Source: Prosthecobacter gellanilyticus (lineage in GTDB: Bacteria > Verrucomicrobiota > Verrucomicrobiia > Verrucomicrobiales > Verrucomicrobiaceae). From it: a stretch of 61,524 nucleotides of DNA. The position numbers were made by a program, and so were the translations under genes. The stretch covers positions 1-61,524 of the forward strand of contig NZ_BKAG01000046.1 of the NCBI RefSeq assembly GCF_007992435.1. The letters are read 5' to 3'. Each line of letters begins with the position of its first letter. The stretch's first letter is position 1. Shown here in pieces: positions 1 through 8,038 of the stretch. Under the pieces are notes generated by a model that worked only from the letters and a program-made list of their open reading frames with translations, did not search any database and was not told the DNA's origin.

Positions 1-140
1 AGCGCTGGTGGAGATGTCAGCCATGGTCGTGGGTGTGTTCGTGGTTGGTGGGTTAAATGGGGCGGCGCGATTCATATTCACCCCTGCCTTGCCTTCCATG
101 CCAGCATCGGCCAGAGTTGTGTCGTATTTCGCAATCGGTC

Positions 141-974
141 ATGTCCACCAAGCCCTCCATCCTCAGTGTCGTGCCGGTTGGCGCGGCGCATCGTGTGCAG
201 GGGCACCGGGCGGTGACGCTGCCGGGGGTGACGGTGGACATCCTGACCACGCGGCAGATCGAGCTTCAGCAGTGGGAACTGCATCGGCTGAATGACCCCT
301 ACTGGCGGCTGTACTGGCCCATGGAGGAGGGCGGCATCATCGAGATCAATGAGGAGGTCACGGCGCTGAAACCGGGCACGGTGTATCTGATCCCGCCACA
401 CACGACCTTCAGCACCACAACGAGCCAGCCCTTCAGCAAGTGGTACTCGCACTTCAATCTCGGGCCGCTGGCGGATCGCGCGGCACCGGGGATCTATGCT
501 TTTCCTGTCACCGCTCCGCTGCGGACTCTGCTGCGTGAGGTGATCAAGCTCGGTGACCAGCCGGGCAAGGCTTCATTCCCCTGGGTGTCCATCCTGCTGG
601 TGACGGAACTGGTCAAAAAGCTGCCGGTGAGCGTGTGGGAGCAGCAACGGCTGGATCCGCGTGTGCTGAAGGCCATGGAGTTCATGAACCAGCATCTCGG
701 CTTAAAACTCACGGCGGAGCAGATCGCCCGGCATGCGGGGCTGAGTGTGCGAAATCTGAACCATCTGTTCCAACAAGAATTGCATCTGCCACCGATGCGC
801 GTGCTTTTGGACTACCGGCTGGATGAGGCCTGCCGCCTGCTCCGGCACACGGACGACAGCATTGAGAACATCGCCGAGGACTGCGGACTGGTGAACCGGC
901 ACTACTTCAGCCGCATGCTGCGGCAGTATCGGAACACCTCGCCAGCGGCCTATCGGCAGGAAAGTCTGGGCTGA
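141..974 (+). CDS. AraC-family transcriptional regulator
   Basis: Predicted cytoplasmic DNA-binding regulator of 277 residues. The N-terminal ~160 residues look like a cupin-type sensing domain (a PGTVYLIPPHTTF stretch fits a small beta-barrel). The last ~100 residues carry the two helix-turn-helix units of the AraC family, with AEQIARHAGLSVRNLNHLFQ as the first and IENIAEDCGLVNRHYFSRML plus a PAAYR ending as the second. An upstream in-frame ATG at 57 exists, but the ATG at 141 (MSTKPSIL) gives a normal family length. The ligand is unknown. Regulators of this build in this phylum often sit by sugar or secreted-enzyme genes, and a DUF1501 gene follows on the same strand, but a regulatory link is only inference. 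Confidence 0.88.
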   Translation: MSTKPSILSVVPVGAAHRVQGHRAVTLPGVTVDILTTRQIELQQWELHRLNDPYWRLYWPMEEGGIIEINEEVTALKPGTVYLIPPHTTFSTTTSQPFSKWYSHFNLGPLADRAAPGIYAFPVTAPLRTLLREVIKLGDQPGKASFPWVSILLVTELVKKLPVSVWEQQRLDPRVLKAMEFMNQHLGLKLTAEQIARHAGLSVRNLNHLFQQELHLPPMRVLLDYRLDEACRLLRHTDDSIENIAEDCGLVNRHYFSRMLRQYRNTSPAAYRQESLG

Positions 975-1068
975 AATCAAGAGCCCCCGGAGTGGCGACG
1001 TATGTGTGGCTATGCCCTCGTCCGGTCATGGCTGTTCTGGTCACGGAGAAGCGCACGCATTCACCTTC

Positions 1069-2412
1069 ATGAATCCGCGTGTGAGGGATGGTGTCGTCGT
1101 GCATGGACGTCGTTCGGTGCTGAAGACGAGCCTGGCAGGACTCGGTGGACTGACGTTGCCCGGCCTGATGAAGCTGCGAGCTGAGGGCACGGCCACGAAG
1201 AGTGGCAAGTCAGTGATCTTGCTCTGGATGACAGGTGGTCCGTCTCACATCGATACCTGGGATCCGAAGCCCGACCGACCGATCGAGAATCGCGGACCTT
1301 TCAAGACCATCCCGACCCGGCTGCCCGGGGTGCGCATCTGCGAGTTCCTGCCGAAGCAGGCGGCGATGCTGGACAAGTTTACGGTCATCCGTTCCGTGGA
1401 CTGCCGATTCAGCAATCATGAGCCGAACATGGTCATGCAGACGGCGAACCTCGCCAACGAGCCGCGCACGAATCCAAAGGCCAAACTTTATCCTTCGTTT
1501 GGCAGCATCGTGGCGAAGCATCATGGCGCGAATCATCCGGCCATGCCGCCTTATGTAGTGCTGAACATGAAGTCGCGGTCACATGTGGCCTGGGGCGGTT
1601 ATCTCGGCACGCAGTATGATCCTTTCGATGGCAACAATGCGACGAAGCTTTTTCAACTGCCTGCAGGCCTCACGATGGATCGCCTGCATGCGCGCCAGGC
1701 GCTGAGCAAGCAGATGGACGGACTGCGTGCGGAGATTGATGCGAGCGGCATGATGGGGGCCATGGACAGCTTTGGGCAGAAGGCTTTTGACATTGTCGCC
1801 GGCGGTCGGGCGCAGGAGGCTTTTGATCTGGAGAAAGAGCCGAAGAAGATCCGGGATCGCTACGGTGAGCATGACTGGGCCAAACAAGCTTTGCTCGCAC
1901 GCCGGTTGGTGGAGCGCGGATCGTCCTTCGTCACCATCGATCTGAGCAATCACGGTGCCTCAGGCACCTGGGACAATCATGGCGACAACATCCCGCCTTA
2001 TGGCGGCATCTGGAATGGCCTGCGCCCCTTGCTGCCGGTGTTTGATCATGTGATCACGACACTCGTCAGTGATCTCGGTGAGCGCGGAATGCTGGATGAC
2101 ACGCTGGTGATCGCGATGGGCGAGTTTGGCCGAACGCCGAACCTCGGGACCCAAGGCAGCACGGATGGCCGCAACCACTGGCCCGTGGTGATGAGCATGT
2201 GCCTGGCCGGTGGCGGGTTCAGGCACGGGCAGGTCATAGGCTCCTCCACAAAAGATGGGGCAGAGATTGACGAGCGTGCCGTGACACCGAGTGATCTCGC
2301 TGCCACCATCTTCCACCACATGGGCGTGCCGCAGGATGTGACCTATGCCGACCACCAGGGCCGGCCTAACTTCATGATCGATCAGGGCAGGCCGTTGGTG
2401 GAGTTGATTTGA
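1069..2412 (+). CDS. DUF1501 domain protein, twin-arginine signal
   Basis: A 447-residue protein of the DUF1501 family, which is expanded in Planctomycetota and Verrucomicrobiota and related to the alkaline phosphatase/sulfatase fold. The N-terminus has GRRSVLKTSLAGLGGLTLPG, a twin-arginine-like leader, so export in folded form is likely. Family signatures seen are ILLWMTGGPSHIDTWDPKP near the start, the SNHGASGTWDNHGD segment in the middle, and GEFGRTP followed by GRNHWP near the end. A GTG start at 1006 is possible, but the ATG at 1069 places the leader correctly. Such genes normally pair with a DUF1549/DUF1553 cytochrome-like gene; none is adjacent, so this copy is an orphan. Substrate unknown. 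Confidence 0.88.
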   Translation: MNPRVRDGVVVHGRRSVLKTSLAGLGGLTLPGLMKLRAEGTATKSGKSVILLWMTGGPSHIDTWDPKPDRPIENRGPFKTIPTRLPGVRICEFLPKQAAMLDKFTVIRSVDCRFSNHEPNMVMQTANLANEPRTNPKAKLYPSFGSIVAKHHGANHPAMPPYVVLNMKSRSHVAWGGYLGTQYDPFDGNNATKLFQLPAGLTMDRLHARQALSKQMDGLRAEIDASGMMGAMDSFGQKAFDIVAGGRAQEAFDLEKEPKKIRDRYGEHDWAKQALLARRLVERGSSFVTIDLSNHGASGTWDNHGDNIPPYGGIWNGLRPLLPVFDHVITTLVSDLGERGMLDDTLVIAMGEFGRTPNLGTQGSTDGRNHWPVVMSMCLAGGGFRHGQVIGSSTKDGAEIDERAVTPSDLAATIFHHMGVPQDVTYADHQGRPNFMIDQGRPLVELI

Positions 2413-2449
2413 GCGACAGGAGTGTGCGTGAAACTCCTGATGCACGCAA

Positions 2450-2884
2450 TCACTTCGACGGCGCAACAGTCTGTGCATCCTGCGCAGGTTTGGCAAGGAT
2501 GGCTGGAAGGGCGAGGCAGGTCGTCACACAGAGCCATGTCATGCAGCTCATGACGGAGAATGTGACCACCCAGGCGATTACTTTAGTCACTGGTCGACGA
2601 ACCGCCTGCCATCCGGGCCACAAATTCTCCAGGGCGATGAAGAAGAGGATAATAGCGATGATGATGAAGTTAAAGTTGTCCACAAAGGTGTGGCAGAGGC
2701 CGATCACCCATTCCGCTTTGGACACTCGCGCTCCAGCCACTTTCCAGATCTGCTCGACCTTGGGAAGAAGGACGAAGCTGGCGAAGATGACAAAGAGTGC
2801 CGACGGCACTCCGTAGGCGAGAAGATGAAGATAGGGCCGAAGACCTTTGTCTGTCTTTTTGGCTGCGAGAGGTGATGGTGTCAT
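2450..2884 (-). CDS. small membrane protein, unknown function
   Basis: A 144-residue protein with about three hydrophobic segments: around residues 20-40 (GVPSALFVIFASFVLLP), 70-87 (FNFIIIAIILFFIALENL) and 105-130 (VIAWVVTFSVMSCMTWLCV). A short soluble loop of about 28 residues lies between the first two. The start ATG at 2884 follows an intergenic gap of about 60 bp from the neighbouring minus-strand oxidoreductase, and the 3' end faces the DUF1501 gene. I recognise no family motif. It reads as a real gene because hydrophobic segments alternate with charged loops and GC-rich third positions match the neighbours. Confidence 0.6.
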   Translation of the reverse strand: MTPSPLAAKKTDKGLRPYLHLLAYGVPSALFVIFASFVLLPKVEQIWKVAGARVSKAEWVIGLCHTFVDNFNFIIIAIILFFIALENLWPGWQAVRRPVTKVIAWVVTFSVMSCMTWLCVTTCLALPAILAKPAQDAQTVAPSK

Positions 2885-2947
2885 GTGCCAGCAGCCTAAT
2901 CGATATGGCTGCCAGCATACAAGCGCTCAGTTTACATGGGGTGAAGG

Positions 2948-4399
2948 CTAAACCTCCGGCAGCTCAAACCCGGCCGCATACTCTTCTTCGCAAAGTTTGT
3001 TCGCCTCGGCGGCGAACTCGCCGGTGAAGCGGTTGCTGGCGGCATCGAAGTCGAGCCAGGGGCCTGCGATGATGGGCTGCTGGGCGAGGTCGAGGCCGTT
3101 GTTGGAGAGGTTTTTCAGGAACTCGGCATAAAGCTCCTGGCCGAGCTTGTCGCCTTCGAGGCGCTCCTTGATCTGCTCCGGCTTCATGGCCTTGCCGACA
3201 CGGTAGGAGACGTTGGCGAGATGGGACAGGCAGGCGGCGTGATGACCGTGACGGATGTGCAGAACGTCCTTCGTGTATTTGCCGGCGCGGACGCTGTCGA
3301 TGAAGTTCTTCATGTGGTCGGGGCCGGTGAGGAAGTTCTCGAACTTCATGATGGCCTTGCCTTCGTGATCATAGGCCTTGGACTCAGCCACGTAACCGCC
3401 TTCGCAGTGGATGATGTTGCCGGTGCGGATGCCTTTGTAGGGTGGCTCGCCGCTCTTGGGATCCACATTGCGCATGGGCAGGCCGAACTTGTCCATGATC
3501 AGCGGCACAGGCTCATAGGGGTGATAGGCCATCTGGCAGTTCGCGCTCTGGCCGTCATCTACATAACCCCAGCGATTGCCAAAGCTCATCACGCGTTTCG
3601 GCAGAGTGTCCGGATCACCGAGTGCCCAGCGTGCCACGTCATACTGATGCGGGCCCTGGTTGCCGATATCGCCGCCGCCATAGGGCCACTGCCAGTGCCA
3701 GTCATAGTGGAACTGCTTGCGCATGAGGGGCAGCTCCGGACGTGGCGCGGACCAGAGCTTGTAATCCACCGTGGCGGGTGGTTGCTGAGGTCCATCGACC
3801 TTGTCGATGCTCATGCGCAGGCCGTGCACGACGGCATGGGAGAGCTTGGGTTTGCCGATGTGACCTTCCTTCACCCACTGCATGGCGGAGGCCCAGCCCT
3901 CGTCCGAGCGGCGCTGCATGCCATGCTGCACCACGATGCCTTTCGCGGCGGCCTTGGTGGCGGCAGCCATGAGCTTGGCGCTTTCGATGAGGTTGTGGCT
4001 CACGGGTTTTTCCACATACACGTGCTTGCCATGCTGCAGGGCAGTTAGCGCGATCAGAACATGGCTGTGGTTAGGCGTGGCGATGGTGACAGCATCCACG
4101 TCCTTGTCCGCGCAGCATTCGCGGAAGTCGCGGTAGGTCTTGACCCTGATGTTGCTCTTCGCGAGCTCGGCGACCTTCTTGTCCACCACGGCGGAATCGA
4201 CATCGCAAAGCGCCACGAGCCGCACGCCGGGGACTTTGAGCAGTTCCTTGATGTGACCGCCGCCGCGACCTCGGAATCCGATGACGGCAACCCGCACATC
4301 TCCATTGGCACCGAGCGGTGCGCCCCAGGCGGGCAGTGAAACAGCTCCGGCAAGGGAGGTGGCGAGGAAATGACGGCGTGAGGTGGTGGTCGCATTCAT
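2948..4399 (-). CDS. Gfo/Idh/MocA family oxidoreductase, Tat-exported
   Basis: A 483-residue NAD(P)-dependent dehydrogenase of the Gfo/Idh/MocA class. The start at 4399 gives MNATTTSRRHFLATSLAGAV, a twin-arginine leader that removes six residues of an upstream in-frame ATG. A Rossmann fold follows with VAVIGFRGRGGGHIKEL, a LCDVD strand end, ATPNHSH and the family hallmark EKP in YVEKPVSHN (about residue 130). The C-terminal domain contains GGGDIGNQGPHQYDVARW, typical of the secreted glycoside-processing members abundant in Verrucomicrobia and Planctomycetes. The expected role is oxidation of a sugar or sugar derivative in the periplasm, with bound cofactor; the substrate cannot be told from sequence. 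Confidence 0.9.
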   Translation of the reverse strand: MNATTTSRRHFLATSLAGAVSLPAWGAPLGANGDVRVAVIGFRGRGGGHIKELLKVPGVRLVALCDVDSAVVDKKVAELAKSNIRVKTYRDFRECCADKDVDAVTIATPNHSHVLIALTALQHGKHVYVEKPVSHNLIESAKLMAAATKAAAKGIVVQHGMQRRSDEGWASAMQWVKEGHIGKPKLSHAVVHGLRMSIDKVDGPQQPPATVDYKLWSAPRPELPLMRKQFHYDWHWQWPYGGGDIGNQGPHQYDVARWALGDPDTLPKRVMSFGNRWGYVDDGQSANCQMAYHPYEPVPLIMDKFGLPMRNVDPKSGEPPYKGIRTGNIIHCEGGYVAESKAYDHEGKAIMKFENFLTGPDHMKNFIDSVRAGKYTKDVLHIRHGHHAACLSHLANVSYRVGKAMKPEQIKERLEGDKLGQELYAEFLKNLSNNGLDLAQQPIIAGPWLDFDAASNRFTGEFAAEANKLCEEEYAAGFELPEV

Positions 4400-4474
4400 G
4401 GCGCGGACAATACGCACGTCACCTGCGCTCCTTTGCTTGGCAGAGCCGAATGTGTTTACGGAGACTCTGATTCA

Positions 4475-4544
4475 ACCACAGAGAACACAGAGGGACACAG
4501 AGTATGATTTTCAGGCCTCTGTGCTTCTCTGTGTGCTCTGTGGT
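4475..4544. repeat. inverted repeat of CACAGAG-rich arms
   Basis: Two 28-bp arms, 4475-4502 and 4517-4544, are near-perfect reverse complements built from the words CCACAGAG, CACAGAG and ACAGAG, around a 14-bp loop. The element lies between the 3' end of the sialidase-like gene and the 5' end of the Gfo/Idh gene, both on the minus strand. It could fold as a strong RNA hairpin and end the upstream transcript, but there is no clear U-run. Similar CACAGAG hairpins recur between genes in many environmental bacterial genomes, so a dispersed repeat is the more likely reading. Confidence 0.75.
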
Positions 4545-4585
4545 GAAAAGGATCTCTATCTGGCTCTAGGCGGATCAGCTTCTCT

Positions 4586-5707
4586 TCACTTCTTCACCAG
4601 CGCATCCGTGGTCTTCAGGTCAAAGCGCAGGCTGACGACGCTGTGCTTCGCTTTGCCCGGAGCATACTTGACATAGGTTGTGGCGACGATGGTGCCATCG
4701 GGCAGGAGCTCCATGCCGGGGTAGCCGCAGTCACCGCCGGCATTGCTGTGCAGCAGTTTCACGCGATACTGGCCGGGCTTGGTGTTCTTGATGTCATCAT
4801 AGGTGCCGACCCAGGCGACGAAGTGGCCTTTGGTCGGGCTCTTCAAGGCTTGATCGCGAAAGGCGACGACCATGCGACCATCCTTCGTGAAGACGCCCAT
4901 GTGACGATCTCCGGTTAGGCCCCAGGAGGTGTTCACAGGAGTGCTCCAGGTCTGGCCTTCATCGCGGCTGAACATGACGAGGCTGCGCTCTTTGTGGGTA
5001 TTTTCGCGGAGCAGGGTGCAAAGCTCGCTGCCATCGGGAGAGCGGAAGACAAAGGGTTCGCAGGGGTTCTTGCCCTCCACTTTCGCGACGACTTTGGGTT
5101 CGCTCCAGGTGAAGCCGCCGTCAGCGGTGATGGTTTGCAGGACTTCCAGAGGGGCTTTGTCCGCACCATCGGGACCTTTGTGATAAAGGCCGAGATAGCG
5201 GCCATCTTTGAGGCGCACGATGCTGCTGAAGGTCATCACGCAGCGGAATCCGAGCGGTGGCATTTCCTTCCAGGTCTTGCCAGCGTCCTCGCTCATGATG
5301 CTGGGCATGCCAGGGCCTTTGCGCGTGTCCTTCGCCGCGGAGAAAACCCACAGGCGCTCTTTGCCCGCAGGATCGGTCATGCGATAGATGCTGGGGCAGT
5401 TGAGATGGGTTTTGAAGCCGGGAGGCATGGTGTCGTCCATGCGAGTCCAGGTCACTCCGCCGTCATCACTGCGGGCCATGGGGCCGGCGGCACCACCGTG
5501 ATTGATGCACCAGACGCAGAAGATGGTTTTGCCATCGGGCATCGAAACGGTGGTCGGGTGACCTTGATAGACCTCCTCAGTGCCTGCGGCGATGATGGTG
5601 TGCCGCTCCTTTTGATCCGAGATGTCCACGATAGGCAGATCGGGCTTGTCTTCGGCAAAGGAAGCGAGTGCAACAAAGGCGAGAAGGGCTGGAAGGAGAC
5701 GGTTCAT
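4586..5707 (-). CDS. exo-alpha-sialidase-like (BNR repeat) protein
   Basis: A 373-residue exported protein with a six-bladed beta-propeller of the sialidase superfamily. The start at 5707 gives a clean signal peptide (MNRLLPALLAFVALASFAED). Four Asp-box (S/T-x-D-x-G-x-T-W) repeats are visible: SDDGGVTW, SEDAGKTW, TADGGFTW and SRDEGQTW. An early YQGHPTTVSMPDGKT and a late NAGGDCGYPGMELLPDG match secreted sialidase-like proteins. Sialidases remove terminal sialic acid from glycans, but many Verrucomicrobial members of this fold act on other sugars or have no tested activity. Together with the downstream Gfo/Idh oxidoreductase it may belong to a glycan-use set. The specific substrate is unproven. 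Confidence 0.85.
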   Translation of the reverse strand: MNRLLPALLAFVALASFAEDKPDLPIVDISDQKERHTIIAAGTEEVYQGHPTTVSMPDGKTIFCVWCINHGGAAGPMARSDDGGVTWTRMDDTMPPGFKTHLNCPSIYRMTDPAGKERLWVFSAAKDTRKGPGMPSIMSEDAGKTWKEMPPLGFRCVMTFSSIVRLKDGRYLGLYHKGPDGADKAPLEVLQTITADGGFTWSEPKVVAKVEGKNPCEPFVFRSPDGSELCTLLRENTHKERSLVMFSRDEGQTWSTPVNTSWGLTGDRHMGVFTKDGRMVVAFRDQALKSPTKGHFVAWVGTYDDIKNTKPGQYRVKLLHSNAGGDCGYPGMELLPDGTIVATTYVKYAPGKAKHSVVSLRFDLKTTDALVKK

Positions 5708-5828
5708 GCGAGTGCGAGTCAACCCGACTCGAGCGACATCTCTTTCGTGGTCTGTTCTTTTGGCCATCACGTGATGACACCTGTGAATGTGCGCTTTGCC
5801 ATGCCGTGCGTTGTGACATAGTCGGCCC

Positions 5829-6602
5829 ATGATGGATCTACATCTCAAAGGTCAGACCGTTGCTGTCATCGGTGCCGCGAGGGGCATCGGCCGCGCTATT
5901 GCCGAGGGTTTTGTCGCCGAGGGCTGCCAGGTGCACGGGTTTGATTTCAATGTGCAGGCGGGACCTGCGGAAGGCATGCGCGGGCTGCATCAGGGTGATG
6001 TGGCTTCTTTGGAGCAGGTGCGTGCCTTTGCGGACACCTTGGCAGAGGTGGATCACGTGATCTTTTGCGTCGGTGTTGGTTCGGGGAAGTTTGGCTTTCC
6101 GTTTTGGAATCTGGAGCCTTCGGACTGGTCGCGTGTGCTGGAGGTGAACCTCATTGGCGCGGTGAATGTGGCTCACACTTTTGCTCCCAAGCTCATTTCG
6201 CGTGGCAAGGGCTCGATGCTGTTTCTGGTGTCTGTGGCGGGGCAGATCGGCTCGCAAACGGACCCGCCATATAGCGCTTCGAAGGCAGGCTTGATCAACT
6301 TTACCCAATGCGCGGCGAAGGATCTGGGGCCCTACAATGTGCGGGTGAATGCGCTGTCTCCAGGCATGGTGAAGACGGAGCTGAACCAGTCCATCTGGGC
6401 GGCAGGGCAGGCGAGGCTGCCAGAGGCGCAGCGGCAGAGCTTTGACGACTGGGCGGCGGAGAAGATCCGCAAGGTCTCGCACCTCGGGCGCTGGCAGATG
6501 CCGGAGGAGTATGCCGCCATGGCCTGCTTCCTGGCGTCTGACCACGCGAAGAACATCACCGGCCAGACGATCAATATCGACGGCGGCCAAGTCATGCGCT
6601 AA
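5829..6602 (+). CDS. SDR family NAD(P)-dependent oxidoreductase
   Basis: A 257-residue short-chain dehydrogenase/reductase of classical type. The nucleotide-binding motif appears as VIGAARGIGRAIAEGF (TGxxxGxG variant with Ala in place of Thr-Gly), the catalytic Ser lies in FLVSVAGQIG, and the Tyr-Lys pair in PYSASKAGLINF. The C-terminal NITGQTINIDGG is the usual last strand of FabG-like members. It is transcribed divergently from the sialidase-like gene, with a 121-bp shared upstream region. Two ATG codons in tandem (5829, 5832) make the exact start ambiguous by one residue. The substrate, a sugar or other secondary alcohol, is not evident. Confidence 0.92.
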   Translation: MMDLHLKGQTVAVIGAARGIGRAIAEGFVAEGCQVHGFDFNVQAGPAEGMRGLHQGDVASLEQVRAFADTLAEVDHVIFCVGVGSGKFGFPFWNLEPSDWSRVLEVNLIGAVNVAHTFAPKLISRGKGSMLFLVSVAGQIGSQTDPPYSASKAGLINFTQCAAKDLGPYNVRVNALSPGMVKTELNQSIWAAGQARLPEAQRQSFDDWAAEKIRKVSHLGRWQMPEEYAAMACFLASDHAKNITGQTINIDGGQVMR

Positions 6603-6625
6603 CTGGCACCTCTGCGATCCCTGTC

Positions 6626-7951
6626 ATGCCCAGCGCGCCCCTTTTCCTCGCCCTCCGCTACCTGCGTCCGAAGCGCTCGTTTGTGTCCATTATTACGCTC
6701 ATCTCTATTTTGGGAGTGATGCTCGGTGTGGGCGTGCTGGTGGTGGTGATGTCCGTCTTCAAAGGCTGGCAGGTGGAGTTCAAGAAGCTGCTGCTGGGCT
6801 TCGAGCCGCACATTGTGCTCGTGCAGGATGCTCCGCCGCGTGGCGAGCTTCCAGAAGGTGTGACTCCGCCGCCGCGCCTGGACTGGCGCGAGCTGCAGAA
6901 GCAGATGCTGAAACGTCCTGGCGTGGTCTCCGCGACACCGATCGTCGAGGGCGTGGGCTTCATCCGCAATGGCAAGAGCGACCCGGAAGGTGCGCAGCTT
7001 CTCGGTCTCAAAGAAGGCACTGACAATGCGCTGCTGACCAAGCTGGAGCGTCATAAGCTGGAAGGGAAGTTTGACCTGAAGAGTGACAACATCATCATCA
7101 CGGACAAGCTCGCAAAGAAGCTCAAGGTGAAGCTGGGAGACACGCTCGGAGTGCTGGCGGGCGATACCATCCGCCAGATGATCCGCGACCTGCGCGCCGC
7201 AGATGAGGAGAAGGATGCCGCGAAGGCCAAGGCCGCGAAGGAGGACATCGTGGTGGTGCCGAAGGAGTTGGTCGTCACCGCCATCCTGCGCGCAGACACG
7301 GCGGGTGAGCGCTGCTACGTACCGCTCTTCATCGGGCAGGAGCTTTACAATTATGGTGGTGATGTGAGCGGCATCGAGATCGAGCTCAGTGAGCCGGATG
7401 CGGCGGACCAGCTCTCCTATGACTGGATGAACTCCGAGCAGTGGCCCTTTGACTGGCGCCCGCGCACCTGGACGGAGAACCACGGCTTTATGCTGCAGAC
7501 GGTGGAGAACCAGAAGTCACTGCTCTACTTTTTGTTATTCTTCATCATCCTCGTGGCGGCTTTCTGCGTGATGAACACGACTATCACCGTGACGGTGCAA
7601 AAGCGGAAGGAGATCGGCATCCTCACCGCGCTGGGCACGAAGGCCTCGCAGATCATCAGCATCTTTCTCACGCAGGCGGGCATCGTGGCCGCCGTGGGCA
7701 TTGTGGCGGGGCTGGCGGGTGGCTTCACCGTGCTGCATTTCCGCAATGATCTGCGGCAGTGGGTGGCGGCTCAGACGGGGAGGGATTTCTTCCCGCAGGA
7801 CATTTACTTTTTGAGTGAGATCCCCGCGAAGATCGAGGCGGCGGATCTGGGATCGATCTGCGGGCTGGCGCTGGTGCTATGCGTGCTGGCGGCGCTGATT
7901 CCAGCGTGGTTTGCGGCGAAGGTGGATCCGGCGGTGGCGCTGAGGGAGTAG
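6626..7951 (+). CDS. LolC/LolE-type ABC transporter permease
   Basis: A 441-residue inner-membrane permease of the FtsX/MacB fold. The N-terminus (ALRYLRPKRSFVSIITLISI) and the ISILGVMLGVGVLVVVMSVF helix match lipoprotein-releasing LolC/LolE proteins. A large periplasmic domain follows (about residues 50-285), then three helices starting near residue 300 (FLLFFIILVAAFCVMNTTIT) and the closing AAKVDPAVALRE. Lol permeases work with an ATPase (LolD) to release lipoproteins from the inner membrane. No lolD is next to it; the downstream neighbour is convergent. The 23-bp gap from the SDR gene suggests co-transcription. A charged Ala/Lys insertion (EEKDAAKAKAAKED) sits inside the periplasmic domain. 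Confidence 0.87.
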   Translation: MPSAPLFLALRYLRPKRSFVSIITLISILGVMLGVGVLVVVMSVFKGWQVEFKKLLLGFEPHIVLVQDAPPRGELPEGVTPPPRLDWRELQKQMLKRPGVVSATPIVEGVGFIRNGKSDPEGAQLLGLKEGTDNALLTKLERHKLEGKFDLKSDNIIITDKLAKKLKVKLGDTLGVLAGDTIRQMIRDLRAADEEKDAAKAKAAKEDIVVVPKELVVTAILRADTAGERCYVPLFIGQELYNYGGDVSGIEIELSEPDAADQLSYDWMNSEQWPFDWRPRTWTENHGFMLQTVENQKSLLYFLLFFIILVAAFCVMNTTITVTVQKRKEIGILTALGTKASQIISIFLTQAGIVAAVGIVAGLAGGFTVLHFRNDLRQWVAAQTGRDFFPQDIYFLSEIPAKIEAADLGSICGLALVLCVLAALIPAWFAAKVDPAVALRE

Positions 7952-8001
7952 GGAACGTAACGCTAAAGATGGTTAGGTGATGCGTCAGGTGCTCGAGGCG
8001 C

Positions 8002-8023
8002 CCACCCCATTGGAATGGGGTGG
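8002..8023. terminator. bidirectional terminator-like hairpin
   Basis: Perfect 10-bp inverted repeat (CCACCCCATT / AATGGGGTGG) separated by GG; realistically an 8-bp stem with a 6-nt loop. It sits between two convergent genes (permease ending at 7951, reductase ending at 8039). No T-run follows on either strand, so factor-independent termination is uncertain. Confidence 0.5.
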
Positions 8024-8038
8024 TACGTCCGGACCGGA

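Noticed and set aside
3221..4048. Plus-strand 275-residue frame opposite the Gfo/Idh gene
   Set aside because: The opposite strand has the full Rossmann and EKP signatures; this frame has no recognisable motif.
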